NCBI RefSeq assembly: GCF_024611995.1
Contig: NZ_CP102509.1
Span: 4,650,001 to 4,714,000 of the forward strand
DNA: 64,000 nucleotides
Source of the DNA: Streptomyces sp. NBC_00162
GTDB taxonomy: Bacteria; Actinomycetota; Actinomycetes; Streptomycetales; Streptomycetaceae
Direction of reading: 5' to 3'
Shown: piece after piece, positions 25,805 to 35,600 of the stretch
Layout of the letters: each line of letters begins with the position of its first letter
How positions within the stretch are numbered: the first letter of the stretch is position 1
The notes under the pieces: model-generated
Database searches by the model: none
What the model saw: the letters and a program-made list of their open reading frames with translations, nothing else
What the model was told of the DNA's origin: nothing
Position numbers and translations under genes: made by a program

Positions 25805-26353
25805 GTGAGCATCGACCCGGCCTCGATTCCGAACTTCGGAGGGCAGCAGCCCGATCCGCAGGCCACAGGACCGGCGGGCCCCGTCGTCCCCGACCAGGAT
25901 CTGGTCAAGCAGCTGCTGGAGCAGATGGAGCTCAAGTACGTCGTCGACGACGAGGGTGACCTCGCGGCGCCGTGGGAGGAGTTCCGCACGTACTTCATGT
26001 TCCGCGGCGAGGACGAGCAGCAGGTCTTCTCGGTGCGGACCTTCTACGACCGTCCGCACAAGATCGAGGAGAAGCCGCAGCTTCTCGAGTCGATCGACGA
26101 CTGGAACCGCCGCACCCTGTGGCCGAAGGTCTACAGCCACACCCACGACGACGGCTCGGTCCGTCTGATCGGTGAGGCGCAGATGCTGATCGGCACCGGC
26201 GTCAGCCTGGAGCACTTCGTGTCCTCCACGGTCAGCTGGGTCCGCGCCTCCATCGAGTTCGACAAGTGGCTCGTCGAGCAGTTCGGCCTGGAGAAGGAGA
26301 TCGACTCCTCCGCCGAGGGCGACGACGACGGCGACAGCGACGGCAACAACTAG
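25805..26353 (+). CDS. YbjN domain-containing protein
   Basis: A 182-residue soluble protein. A Pro/Gly/Gln-rich start (about 1-35) precedes a YbjN domain: LVKQLLEQMELKYVVDDEGD, TYFMFRGEDEQQVFSVRTFY and DDWNRRTLWPKVYSHTHDDG, then SLEHFVSSTVSWVRASIEFD. The fold resembles the secretion chaperone-like (type III chaperone) family and its bacterial role is not fixed. An acidic Asp/Gly tail ends it. GTG 25805 follows GAAGGGAA. It meets the membrane protein gene tail to tail with 9 bp between. Confidence 0.85.
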   Translation: MSIDPASIPNFGGQQPDPQATGPAGPVVPDQDLVKQLLEQMELKYVVDDEGDLAAPWEEFRTYFMFRGEDEQQVFSVRTFYDRPHKIEEKPQLLESIDDWNRRTLWPKVYSHTHDDGSVRLIGEAQMLIGTGVSLEHFVSSTVSWVRASIEFDKWLVEQFGLEKEIDSSAEGDDDGDSDGNN

Positions 26354-26362
26354 AAGCAGGTT

Positions 26363-27553
26363 CTAGAGCGGTACGCGGGCCACGAGCAGCAGATACAGCC
26401 CGTAGCCGTAACTGAGCCCGGCCAGCGCCGCGGTCACCACGACCGCGGTGCGGGGCCGGGCTCTGGCCATGACGGCCGCCACCGGCAGCAGCAGCGGGAA
26501 GGCCGGGAGCAGGAACCGCGGCTTCGACTCGAAGAACCCGGCCCCGCCGTACGCGATCACCAGCAGTATCGCCGTGTACGCGAGCAGCGGCAGCGGGGTC
26601 CGGTCCAGCACCAGCAGCATCGCCAGCAGCCCGGCGGCGGCCAGCAGGACCACGGTCACGGTGGTCGCCAGCGGTACGTGCCCGCCGGTCAGCACCCGCT
26701 CCGCGGAGCGCAGCGCACCGGCCCCGAAGTCGAAGCGGGATCCCCAGCGCCGCTGCACGGTGAAGTACCCGCCGAGCGGATCGCGCACCCGCACCCCGAC
26801 GGCCAGGACGTACGTCGCCCAGCCCGCGGGGGCCAGCAGCCCTGCCACCCACACCTCGGGCGCGCGGGACCGGCGGCTCAGGATCTCGTGCAGGGCCATC
26901 ACCGAGACGGCGGCGGCGACCGCGAGCCCGGTCGGCCGGGTCAGCCCGGCGAGCACGGCGAGGCCGGCCGCCCAGAGCCAGCGGCCGCGCATCAGGGCGT
27001 AGAGCGCCCAGGCGGCGAGCGCGGCCAGCAGCGCCTCGGTGTAGGCCAGGCTCAGCACCACCGCGTGCGGCAGCGCCGCCCACAGCCCCACGAGCAGCAG
27101 CCCGGCTCGCGGCCCGATCACCCACTCGCCGATCCGGTAGACACCGACGGCGGCGACGGCGGCGCAGATCCAGGCGACGAGGATCCCGGCCGGGATCAGC
27201 CCGCCGGGCAGCACGGCGCCGACCAGCCTTATCAGCGTCGGGTAGAGCGGGAAGAAGGCGTAGTCGCTCTGGATGAAGCCGGTGCCGGTGACGGGGTCGG
27301 CCCACATCTGGGTGCGCCCGTAGCCGTTGGCGGCGATCCCGAGGTACCAGACGGAGTCCCAGGACTTGCCGAGCACCCGGAGCGGGTCCTTGCCCGCCCA
27401 CCAGGATCCGAGGGTGAGGACCAGTACCCCGGCGCCGCGTACGGCGGCGAACACCCCGAGCGCGATGACCGTCGCCGGCGCGGCCGACCGCACCGCCTTG
27501 ACGGCACGCATCTCCAGCGGCGACGCGGACACCGAGACTCTGCCCGTAGCCAT
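26363..27553 (-). CDS. Membrane glycosyltransferase of the PIG-V / mannosyltransferase type
   Basis: A 396-residue integral membrane protein with about ten hydrophobic segments. WDSVWYLGIAANGYGRTQMW (about 64-83) is the family's D-x-x-W-Y-x-x-I-A-x-x-G-Y motif, and YAFFPLYPTLIRLVGAVLPG and AYTEALLAALAAWALYALMR are also characteristic. These polyprenol-dependent enzymes transfer mannose or similar sugars outside the membrane. Acceptor unknown. ATG 27553 follows AGGAAAG. Nothing else in the neighbourhood points to a glycan pathway. Confidence 0.82.
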   Translation of the reverse strand: MATGRVSVSASPLEMRAVKAVRSAAPATVIALGVFAAVRGAGVLVLTLGSWWAGKDPLRVLGKSWDSVWYLGIAANGYGRTQMWADPVTGTGFIQSDYAFFPLYPTLIRLVGAVLPGGLIPAGILVAWICAAVAAVGVYRIGEWVIGPRAGLLLVGLWAALPHAVVLSLAYTEALLAALAAWALYALMRGRWLWAAGLAVLAGLTRPTGLAVAAAVSVMALHEILSRRSRAPEVWVAGLLAPAGWATYVLAVGVRVRDPLGGYFTVQRRWGSRFDFGAGALRSAERVLTGGHVPLATTVTVVLLAAAGLLAMLLVLDRTPLPLLAYTAILLVIAYGGAGFFESKPRFLLPAFPLLLPVAAVMARARPRTAVVVTAALAGLSYGYGLYLLLVARVPL

Positions 27554-27691
27554 GTATCCCGACTTTCCTGCTCTTCGTGAGTACGCTCATCCGACGATGA
27601 GAGCCGCGGGCACGTTCAAGGCCGTCAGCTTCACACCGGCCTCGGTCACCCCGCAACCACACTTGGTAAACAGCGAGGGTCCAGACGTCCA

Positions 27692-27717
27692 AGGTCCTGT
27701 CCGGGCGGACAGGACCT
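27692..27717. terminator. Terminator downstream of the aminotransferase
   Basis: An 11-bp perfect stem, AGGTCCTGTCC (27692-27702) and GGACAGGACCT (27707-27717), with loop GGGC. A second related hairpin (27720-27748) overlaps the aminotransferase stop. Confidence 0.75.
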
Positions 27718-27743
27718 CCTAGGTCCTGTTGCCCGGACAGGGC

Positions 27744-28925
<1,182 letters not shown>

Positions 28926-29064
28926 GGGCGCCATCCTGGGGGCAACCTCTGGACTTGCTCAAGTGTGCTTTGGGCCGCGTGGCCTGCGGGCATCCCCCCT
29001 TCACACGGGACGCGGGGATCCCGTCCCCCGGGAAGACCGGGGCGTGAGAGAGGGGGCGGGCCTC

Positions 29065-29298
29065 GTGTTCGTCTTCATTGTGATCGGGCTTCTCTTCGTT
29101 GCGTTCGTCGTGACCATGGCGATCCGTTCGGCCGGCTCCGGCTCCGGCTCCGGTCGCGGCTCCGGCAGCAGCACGAGCAGCAGCTGGTGGGCCGGCGGGG
29201 GCGACTCCTCGTCGGGTTCTTGTTCGAGTGGATCGTCCTCGTCCTGCGGCGGATCTTCGTCCTCCTGCGGCGGTGGCGGGGGATGCGGTTCCAGCTGA
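29065..29298 (+). CDS. Small membrane protein with Ser/Gly/Cys-rich tail
   Basis: A 77-residue protein. Residues 2-20 (FVFIVIGLLFVAFVVTMAIR) form one membrane segment. The rest is low complexity, SAGSGSGSGRGSGSSTSSSW, WAGGGDSSSGSCSSGSSSSC and GGSSSSCGGGGGCGSS, with five cysteines. GTG 29065 follows GAGGGGG; GTG 29044 is an alternative. This tail resembles TIGR04222-type Gly/Cys tails. A hairpin terminator follows. Function is unknown. Confidence 0.6.
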   Translation: MFVFIVIGLLFVAFVVTMAIRSAGSGSGSGRGSGSSTSSSWWAGGGDSSSGSCSSGSSSSCGGSSSSCGGGGGCGSS

Positions 29299-29327
29299 CA
29301 CGGGGCAGCTGGCACCGCGTGGATGAA

Positions 29328-29359
29328 GGCGCCCGGCGGTCTGATTTCCGCCGGGCGCC
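29328..29359 (+). terminator. Terminator after the Ser/Gly/Cys protein
   Basis: A 12-bp perfect stem, GGCGCCCGGCGG (29328-29339) with its complement at 29348-29359, followed by C and TCTCC. Confidence 0.8.
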
Positions 29360-29619
29360 CTCTCCTTGGCGCATGCATCACGACGCGCGGGGCACATGTT
29401 GTTGAACACGTGAACTGTGGAGCCCCCGGGGGGATGTAAACCCCGTCAAGTTGGGTAAAAACGCTGTGAGTGCCGTGCCTTTCATGATTCCCTCGGTTGA
29501 GTAGACCAGTCCTCGGACCTCCCTGGACTTCCTGTGGACCCGTGCCGGTGTCCCCCCACCCGTTGACTACCGCTGGCGGGCCCCGGCCCATCTCCCTCGC
29601 GCGTTTGCGGAGCCGACTC

Positions 29620-30168
29620 ATGCTCACGACCCTCCAGACCACCTATACCGACACGCGTGCCGCCGATCTCGCCTGGGCCCTGGGTCGGGAGCGGCTGCCC
29701 GCCCTGGCCGTACTGAACCTCCAACTGTCCGGTGCGAAGGTGGAGTTGCGCCTGCTCGGGGCCTCTCATCAGGTGCTCCTGGAGGAGGGTGAGGTGCTCT
29801 GCTCGGAGACGGTCGCCTGCATGCCCGGCAGCAGTACGCCGCTGCCGCTCGGCGTGGCCAAGCGGGTGGGCGACTGGGAGTACGAGTTCGCCGCCCGGGT
29901 CGAGACCCTCTCCCGCGGTTCCTTCGCGGGGCGGGCGCAGGAGCTGCTCGCGCTGGTCGCCGACCACCCGAACGGACTAGCGGGCACCTTCCCGGGCAGT
30001 CCGCACGCGTTCACCGCCATGCTGGCGCAGCATTACGAGGGCCAGATGCGCTGGCGTACCTGGCACGCGTACCCGCAGGAGGGCCAGCTGGTGGCCACCA
30101 GGACCCGGGTCGGCGTACGGATGGGCGCCGCTTCCGCGGCCCCCGTCGAGTCGCCCGCGCTGCTCTAG
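29620..30168 (+). CDS. DUF2617 family protein
   Basis: A 182-residue protein with the DUF2617 pattern: TYTDTRAADLAWALGRERLP, LAVLNLQLSGAKVELRLLGA, LLEEGEVLCSETVACMPG and MRWRTWHAYPQEGQLVATRT. In actinobacteria this gene typically precedes a spermidine synthase-like gene, as here (133 bp gap). ATG 29620 follows CGGAG. Function is unknown. Confidence 0.85.
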   Translation: MLTTLQTTYTDTRAADLAWALGRERLPALAVLNLQLSGAKVELRLLGASHQVLLEEGEVLCSETVACMPGSSTPLPLGVAKRVGDWEYEFAARVETLSRGSFAGRAQELLALVADHPNGLAGTFPGSPHAFTAMLAQHYEGQMRWRTWHAYPQEGQLVATRTRVGVRMGAASAAPVESPALL

Positions 30169-30288
30169 CGCGCGCCAGGGGCCGCGTTCCTCCGGGGGCG
30201 CGGGCATTGCCACGTGGTTACGCCAACTGGCCGGATCAGTACGCCACTTGCACCCATGTGGGTGACCGGATGCGGGTGGGCGGTGACG

Positions 30289-30301
30289 TACGGTTCGCTG
30301 C
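30289..30301 (+). promoter_or_regulatory. Leaderless-type -10 box (TACGGT) of the spermidine synthase-like gene
   Basis: TACGGT at 30289-30294 followed by 7 bases and ATG, with no ribosome binding site. Confidence 0.55.
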
Positions 30302-31945
30302 ATGATCGACCGTTCCGTCCCGCGCCGGGTACTCCCGGCTCCGGAGCCTCGGGGCGCGGCGGCCGTCCCGGCCGCCCTGCCCGTACGGCCCCGGACCGGC
30401 CGACTCCTCGTCCTGGCCACCGTGTTCGTCTGCGCCGCCTGCGGGCTCGTATACGAACTGGAGCTGCTCGCCCTGGGCACCTACCTCATCGGCGATTCCG
30501 TCACCCAGGCGTCGGTCGTGCTGTCCGTCATGGTCTTCGCCATGGGCGTCGGCTCCCTGCTCGCCAAACGGCTGAGGCACCGGCCGGCCTTCGGCTTCTG
30601 CGCCATCGAGGCCGGGCTCGCGCTGCTCGGCGGGCTCTCGGCCGTGGCGCTGTACGCGAGCTTCGCCTGGCTGGGTGAATCCCGCCCGGCCCTCGTCGCC
30701 TTCTCCTTCGCCATCGGCGTCCTCATCGGCGCCGAGATCCCGCTCCTGATGGCCCTCATCCAGCGCATCCGCAGACAGGACGCGGGCGGGGCCGTCGCCG
30801 ACCTGTTCGCCGCCGACTACGTGGGCGCCCTGGTCGGCGGCCTCGCCTTCCCGTTCCTGCTGCTGCCGGTGCTCGGCCAGCTCACCGGAGCCATGCTCAC
30901 CGGCACGGTCAACGCGGTCGTCGGCGGCGGGCTCGTGCTCTGGCTGTTCCGCCGCGACCTGAGCCGGCGTGCCCGCTGGACGCTGGTCGCCGCCAACGTG
31001 ACCGTGCTGTCCGTACTCGCCTGCGCGACCGTCCTGGCCGACGACTTCGAGCGGGTCGCCCGCGGCGCCGTCTACGGCGCGGAGGTGCGGGTCGCCGTCC
31101 AGACCGGGGTGCAGGAACTGGTGCTCACCGGGCCCCCGACCGGCTCCCCCCGCTCGCTCGACCTGTACCTCGACGGGCGGCTGCGGGTCAGCGGCTACGA
31201 CGAGTACCGCTACCACGAGGCCCTCGTCCACCCCGCCATGACCGGCCCGCACACCCGGGTCCTGGTCCTCGGCGGCGGAGACGGGCTCGCCGCCCGCGAG
31301 GTGCTGCGCTACCGCGACGTCGCCTCCGTCACCGTCGTCGAACTCGACCCCGGCGTGGTCCGGCTCGCCCGCACCGATCCGATGCTCTCCGCGCTCAACG
31401 CCGGCGTGTACGAGGACCCGCGCCTCGGGGTCGTCACGCAGGACGCGTTCCGCTGGCTGCGCGGAGCGGCCGCCCGGGACCGGTTCGACGTGATCGTCTC
31501 CGACCTCCCCGACCCGGGCATCACCCCCAGCACGAAGCTGTACTCGCAGGAGTTCTACGGGCTGGCCGCGCGGGCCCTGCGGCCCGGGGGCCGGATCGCC
31601 GTGCACGCCGGACCGCTGGCCACGCGCCCGCGCACCTACTGGACCGTGGAGTCCACCCTGCGGGCGGCCGGTCTGCAGACCTCCCCCTACAGCGCGGGCG
31701 GCCGCCTCTCGGGCTTCGCCGCCGGACCCGACCGCTCCCCCCTGCGCGGCAGCGACGCGCCCCCGCAGGACTGGGGCTTCGTACTGGCCTCCCGCGAGCA
31801 GGCGCCCCCGCTGCGGGTGGACCGTGACACGCCGGGGCTGCGCTCGCTGTCGACCCGCTCGCTCCAGGACGCCGCGCGCGACGCCGAGCGCACCCGGATG
31901 CCGGGACTTCCGCCGTCGACCCTGCCGCACCCGCGGTATTCGTGA
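30302..31945 (+). CDS. Membrane-bound spermidine synthase-like aminopropyltransferase
   Basis: A 547-residue protein. Seven or eight membrane segments in residues about 33-245 ([40 protein letters not shown]) precede a Rossmann domain of spermidine-synthase type: [70 protein letters not shown], and [20 protein letters not shown]. It should use decarboxylated S-adenosylmethionine. Many actinobacterial members have this fused membrane part, and their product is not settled. Likely leaderless from TACGGT. Confidence 0.9.
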   Translation: MIDRSVPRRVLPAPEPRGAAAVPAALPVRPRTGRLLVLATVFVCAACGLVYELELLALGTYLIGDSVTQASVVLSVMVFAMGVGSLLAKRLRHRPAFGFCAIEAGLALLGGLSAVALYASFAWLGESRPALVAFSFAIGVLIGAEIPLLMALIQRIRRQDAGGAVADLFAADYVGALVGGLAFPFLLLPVLGQLTGAMLTGTVNAVVGGGLVLWLFRRDLSRRARWTLVAANVTVLSVLACATVLADDFERVARGAVYGAEVRVAVQTGVQELVLTGPPTGSPRSLDLYLDGRLRVSGYDEYRYHEALVHPAMTGPHTRVLVLGGGDGLAAREVLRYRDVASVTVVELDPGVVRLARTDPMLSALNAGVYEDPRLGVVTQDAFRWLRGAAARDRFDVIVSDLPDPGITPSTKLYSQEFYGLAARALRPGGRIAVHAGPLATRPRTYWTVESTLRAAGLQTSPYSAGGRLSGFAAGPDRSPLRGSDAPPQDWGFVLASREQAPPLRVDRDTPGLRSLSTRSLQDAARDAERTRMPGLPPSTLPHPRYS

Positions 31946-31965
31946 CCCGGTGCGGCTCTCGTCGG

Positions 31966-31978
31966 TAGGCTCGACCGC
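31966..31978 (+). promoter_or_regulatory. Leaderless-type -10 box (TAGGCT) of the SRPBCC gene
   Basis: TAGGCT at 31966-31971, then CGACCGC and ATG. The same 7-base spacer occurs before the aldose epimerase. Confidence 0.55.
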
Positions 31979-32818
31979 ATGGAGCATCAGGTGTTCGTTC
32001 CGGTACCGGCAGACAGCCTCCGCGCCGTGCTGCGCGACCCCGTCCGGGTGGCCCGGTGTGTGCCGGGGCTCCAGCAGGACGCCGACACCGAGTCCGGACC
32101 CCTCTCCGGTCGGCTGAAGATCCGGGTCGGCGGGAACACCGTGACCTACCGGGGCGCGCTGTCCGTCACCGAGCGGGACCCGGACCACTTCGCCGTCGCC
32201 GGCGAGGGCACGGAGGTCCGGGGCAGCGGGACCGTGAAGCTCGCCCTCGCGCTGCGGCTCACCCCGGAGGGGGACCACCGGACCCGGCTCGACTTCACGG
32301 CCGGGGCCACCGCCGACGGGCGCGCCGCCGGATTCACCGCCGGTGCCACCGCCACCGCCGTGCAGCGGCTGCTGGAGCGGGCCGCCGAACAGCTCGCCGA
32401 GGCGGCCCGGGGCGAGGCCGCCGGCCCCGAGGTGAACGATCCGGTGGCCGACGCCGAGGAGGCCGAGGGCGACGGGTCCGCCGGGTCCGACGACGATGCC
32501 ACCGAGGTCACCGCCTCCGTGTTCGAGGCCGAGGTGCCGCCGCCGTCCCTGGACCCCTTCCTGGCCGGCGGGTTCGAGGAACTCGACGACCTCGGTGATC
32601 TCCCGCGGCCCCCGGCCGAGGCCGCCCACGCCCGCCGCACCATGATCGGCCGCAGCGCGGAGGAGGTGGACCACGCGCCCCCGCGCGGCCGGTACGCCCC
32701 CGTCCCCGCGCCCGCCGCCACCACGGCCGGCGACAACCTGCGCTGGCTCGCCCCCGCCGCCGCCCTCGCCCTGGCCTCGGCGGTCGTCATCGGCCGCGCC
32801 CTGCGCCGCCGCCGCTGA
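31979..32818 (+). CDS. SRPBCC (CoxG-like) domain protein with membrane tail
   Basis: A 279-residue protein. Residues about 1-135 form a CoxG/SRPBCC ligand-binding fold (EHQVFVPVPADSLRAVLRDP, VRVARCVPGLQQDADTESGP, LSGRLKIRVGGNTVTYRGAL). An acidic disordered linker of about 100 residues leads to one C-terminal membrane segment (LRWLAPAAALALASAVVIGR) and a basic end. Carbon-monoxide-dehydrogenase subunit G is anchored this way. No Cox genes are nearby. It starts 33 bp after the spermidine synthase-like gene and has its own leaderless promoter. Confidence 0.8.
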   Translation: MEHQVFVPVPADSLRAVLRDPVRVARCVPGLQQDADTESGPLSGRLKIRVGGNTVTYRGALSVTERDPDHFAVAGEGTEVRGSGTVKLALALRLTPEGDHRTRLDFTAGATADGRAAGFTAGATATAVQRLLERAAEQLAEAARGEAAGPEVNDPVADAEEAEGDGSAGSDDDATEVTASVFEAEVPPPSLDPFLAGGFEELDDLGDLPRPPAEAAHARRTMIGRSAEEVDHAPPRGRYAPVPAPAATTAGDNLRWLAPAAALALASAVVIGRALRRRR

Positions 32819-32830
32819 GCCCAGTCCCAT

Positions 32831-32843
32831 TACGCTCGACCGC
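32831..32843 (+). promoter_or_regulatory. Leaderless-type -10 box (TACGCT) of the aldose epimerase
   Basis: TACGCT at 32831-32836, then CGACCGC and ATG at 32844, without a ribosome binding site. Confidence 0.55.
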
Positions 32844-33629
32844 ATGAGTACGCAACTGAGCGCCGGCGGCGCCGAGCTGACCATCGACCAGGAGAACGGC
32901 TGCCGGATCAGCAGTCTGCGTGTCGACGGGATCGAGCTGCTGCGCCAGGGCCCGCACTTCGGGGCCTTCCCGATGGTCCCCTGGTGCGGCCGGACCGCGG
33001 AGGGGCGGTTCCGTGACGGTGGGGTCGTCCACCAGCTCCCGCTCAACCACCCCCCGCACGCCATCCACGGCCTCGGCCGCGACACCGCCTGGCGCCGGGG
33101 CCGGCTCACGGACACCGAGGCGGCGTTCTTCTTCGACCTCGCCGACCCGTGGCCGTGGCCCGGCCGGGTCACGCAGACCTTCGAGCTGACCGCCGACGGG
33201 CTGACGCTCGGCATGGGCGTCGAGACGTACGGCGACTCCTTCCCGGCCCAGGCCGGCTGGCACCCCTGGTTCCGCCGCAACCTCGGCACCGGCGAGGACG
33301 TACGGCTCGACTTCGAGGCCGAGTGGCAGGAGGAGCGCGGCGACGACCACCTCCCCACCGGCCACCGCACCGCCCCGAAGCCCGGCCCCTGGGACGACTG
33401 CTTCGGCATGCCGAACGGCGTCGACGTCACCCTCACGTGGCCCGGCGCGCTGGAGCTCAAGGTCACCAGCCGTGACGAATGGGTGGTCGTCTACGACGAG
33501 GAGGCCGAGGCCGTCTGCGTCGAACCGCAGTCCGGCCCGCCGAACGGGCTGAACACCCGCCCGCGCCTGGTCACCCCCGTCGACCCGCTGGAGATCTCCA
33601 CCACGTGGACCTGGCGGCGGCTCTCGTAG
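32844..33629 (+). CDS. Aldose 1-epimerase family protein
   Basis: A 261-residue galactose-mutarotase-like protein. Landmarks: GAFPMVPWCGRTAEGRFRDG, LNHPPHAIHGLGRDTAWRRG with the catalytic-type His, QAGWHPWFRRNL and CVEPQSGPPNGLN with the general-base Glu region. It interconverts alpha and beta anomers of aldoses; substrate unknown. It ends 21 bp before pyrE and has its own likely leaderless promoter. Confidence 0.9.
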   Translation: MSTQLSAGGAELTIDQENGCRISSLRVDGIELLRQGPHFGAFPMVPWCGRTAEGRFRDGGVVHQLPLNHPPHAIHGLGRDTAWRRGRLTDTEAAFFFDLADPWPWPGRVTQTFELTADGLTLGMGVETYGDSFPAQAGWHPWFRRNLGTGEDVRLDFEAEWQEERGDDHLPTGHRTAPKPGPWDDCFGMPNGVDVTLTWPGALELKVTSRDEWVVVYDEEAEAVCVEPQSGPPNGLNTRPRLVTPVDPLEISTTWTWRRLS

Positions 33630-33637
33630 AGCCGAAT

Positions 33638-33650
33638 TAAGCTCATGGGC
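33638..33650 (+). promoter_or_regulatory. Leaderless-type -10 box (TAAGCT) of pyrE
   Basis: TAAGCT at 33638-33643 ends eight bases before ATG 33651 and supports that ATG over the in-frame ATG at 33645. Confidence 0.5.
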
Positions 33651-34190
33651 ATGAGTGACGTACGCGATGCGCTTCTGCAGCAGATCAAGGACAAGGCCGT
33701 CGTGCACGGCAAGGTGATCCTCTCCTCCGGCCGGGAGGCCGACTACTACATCGACCTCCGCCGGATCACCCTCGACGGCGAGGCGGCCCCGCTGGTCGGG
33801 CAGGTCATGCTCGACCTCACCGCCGACCTCGACTTCGACTGCGTCGGCGGTCTGACCCTGGGCGCCGACCCGGTCGCGACCTCGATGCTGCACGCCTCCG
33901 CCGCGCGCGGTCAGCGCCTGGACGCCTTCGTCGTCCGCAAGGCGCAGAAGGCCCACGGCATGCAGCGCCGCATCGAGGGCACCGACGTGAAGGGCAAGCG
34001 CTGCCTGGTCGTCGAGGACACCTCCACCACCGGCGGGTCCCCGCTGACCGCCGTCGAGGCGGTCCGTGAGGCCGGCGGCGAGGTCGTGGCCGTCGCCACG
34101 ATCGTCGACCGCGGTGCGGCCGGTGCCATCGCCGAGGCGGGGCTCCCGTACCTCACCGGCTACCGCCTCGAGGACCTCGGCCTCTCCTAG
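33651..34190 (+). CDS. pyrE: Orotate phosphoribosyltransferase
   Basis: A 179-residue enzyme that makes orotidine 5'-phosphate from orotate and PRPP in pyrimidine synthesis. Signatures: GKVILSSGREADYYIDLRRI, GGLTLGADPVATSMLHASA, FVVRKAQKAHGMQRRIEG and the PRPP loop CLVVEDTSTTGGSPLTAVEA. ATG 33651 is preferred over 33645 because of the -10 box spacing. Downstream lies a 34-bp palindrome containing parS which can also act as its terminator. Confidence 0.97.
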   Translation: MSDVRDALLQQIKDKAVVHGKVILSSGREADYYIDLRRITLDGEAAPLVGQVMLDLTADLDFDCVGGLTLGADPVATSMLHASAARGQRLDAFVVRKAQKAHGMQRRIEGTDVKGKRCLVVEDTSTTGGSPLTAVEAVREAGGEVVAVATIVDRGAAGAIAEAGLPYLTGYRLEDLGLS

Positions 34191-34261
34191 GCACAGCTCC
34201 ACAACTCGGGGCGAAGGTCCTGAGAACTCCCTGATCAGGCCCTGACCTGCTCCTTTTCGGG

Positions 34262-34295
34262 CCGCCGGGATGTTTCACGTGAAACATCCCGGCGG
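34262..34295. promoter_or_regulatory. parS site inside a 34-bp perfect palindrome (pyrE-fba)
   Basis: TGTTTCACGTGAAACA at 34271-34286 is identical to the consensus parS bound by ParB. Nine more bases on each side (CCGCCGGGA / TCCCGGCGG) extend it to a 34-bp perfect palindrome that would form a terminator-like hairpin after pyrE. In Streptomyces parS sites cluster around oriC. Confidence 0.9.
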
Positions 34296-34427
34296 GTTCC
34301 GGCCGCAGTGGCCGACGGCCGGGGTGGAGTGTCGCGCGGAGTCTGGAAAGATAGGCGCGACGATGACGTCGCCCCCAGGTCAGGGCCCGCAATAAGCACA
34401 CTCCCCGCACATCCAAGGAGCGGACAG

Positions 34428-35459
34428 ATGCCCATCGCAACCCCCGAGGTCTACAACGAGATGCTCGACCGGGCGAAGGCAGGCAAGTTCGCCTACCCGG
34501 CCATCAACGTGACCTCCTCCCAGACCCTGCACGCTGCGCTGCGCGGCTTCGCGGAGGCCGAGAGCGACGGCATCATCCAGATCTCCACCGGTGGTGCGGA
34601 GTTCCTGGGTGGCCAGCACAACAAGGACATGGTCACCGGCGCGGTCGCCCTGGCCGAGTTCGCGCACATCGTCGCGGCGAAGTACGACATCACGGTCGCG
34701 CTGCACACGGACCACTGCCCCAAGGACAAGCTGGACGGCTACGTACGTCCGCTCCTGGAGGTCTCCGCCGAGCGCGTGGCCCGCGGTCTGAACCCGCTCT
34801 TCCAGTCGCACATGTGGGACGGCTCCGCCGAGACCCTGGCCGACAACCTGGCCATCGGCCAGGAGCTGCTCGCCAAGGCCGCCGCCGCGAAGATCATCCT
34901 CGAGGTCGAGATCACCCCGACCGGCGGCGAGGAGGACGGCGTCAGCCACGAGATCAACGACGAGCTGTACACCACCGTCGACGACGCGATCCGCACCGCC
35001 GAGGCCCTGGGCCTGGGCGAGAAGGGCCGCTACCTGCTGGCCGCCTCCTTCGGCAACGTCCACGGCGTCTACAAGCCGGGCAACGTGGTCCTGCGTCCCG
35101 AGCTCCTCAAGGACCTCCAGGCGGGCGTCGCCGAGAAGTTCGGCCAGGCTGCCGGAAACCAGCCGTTCGACTTCGTCTTCCACGGCGGCTCGGGCTCCTC
35201 GGCCGAGGAGATCGCCACCGCGCTGGAGAACGGCGTCGTGAAGATGAACCTCGACACCGACACCCAGTACGCCTTCACCCGCCCCGTCGTGGACCACATG
35301 TTCACCAACTACGCGGGTGTGCTGAAGGTCGACGGCGAGGTCGGCACCAAGTCCAAGTACGACCCCCGCACCTGGGGCAAGGCCGCCGAGGCTGGCATGG
35401 CCGCGCGCGTCACCGAGGCCTGCGCGAACCTGCGTTCCACGGGCACCAAGCTGAAGTAG
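34428..35459 (+). CDS. fba: Class II fructose-bisphosphate aldolase
   Basis: A 343-residue zinc-dependent aldolase that cleaves fructose 1,6-bisphosphate in glycolysis and works in reverse in gluconeogenesis. Family marks: YPAINVTSSQTLHAALRGFA, VALHTDHCPKDKLDGYVRPL with zinc ligand His and DH pair, ILEVEITPTGGEEDGVSHEI, ASFGNVHGVYKPGNVVLRPE with zinc ligands, FVFHGGSGSS and VVKMNLDTDTQYAFTRPV. ATG 34428 follows AAGGAG with eight bases between. A long hairpin terminator follows. Confidence 0.98.
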   Translation: MPIATPEVYNEMLDRAKAGKFAYPAINVTSSQTLHAALRGFAEAESDGIIQISTGGAEFLGGQHNKDMVTGAVALAEFAHIVAAKYDITVALHTDHCPKDKLDGYVRPLLEVSAERVARGLNPLFQSHMWDGSAETLADNLAIGQELLAKAAAAKIILEVEITPTGGEEDGVSHEINDELYTTVDDAIRTAEALGLGEKGRYLLAASFGNVHGVYKPGNVVLRPELLKDLQAGVAEKFGQAAGNQPFDFVFHGGSGSSAEEIATALENGVVKMNLDTDTQYAFTRPVVDHMFTNYAGVLKVDGEVGTKSKYDPRTWGKAAEAGMAARVTEACANLRSTGTKLK

Positions 35460-35505
35460 GCGCCCGCGCGCTTACGTTCGCGCGGTGACGTTCACGCGCG
35501 TTCCT

Positions 35506-35553
35506 CCGAAGGGCCCGTCCCGCCGTCCCACGACGGCGGGACGGGCCCTTCGG
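35506..35553 (+). terminator. Terminator of fba
   Basis: A 22-bp perfect stem (arms at 35506-35527 and 35532-35553) with loop CCAC. The first arm begins CCGAAGGGCCCGTCCC. It is one of the longest stems in the window. Confidence 0.92.
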
Positions 35554-35600
35554 CCGTCGCCCTCCGGCAGTCGCGCCCCGCGATACCCCAGACTGGGGGC

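Noticed and set aside
30236..33466. A 1076-residue minus-strand frame
   Set aside because: It is antisense to the spermidine synthase-like, SRPBCC and epimerase genes, which have convincing motifs on the plus strand.
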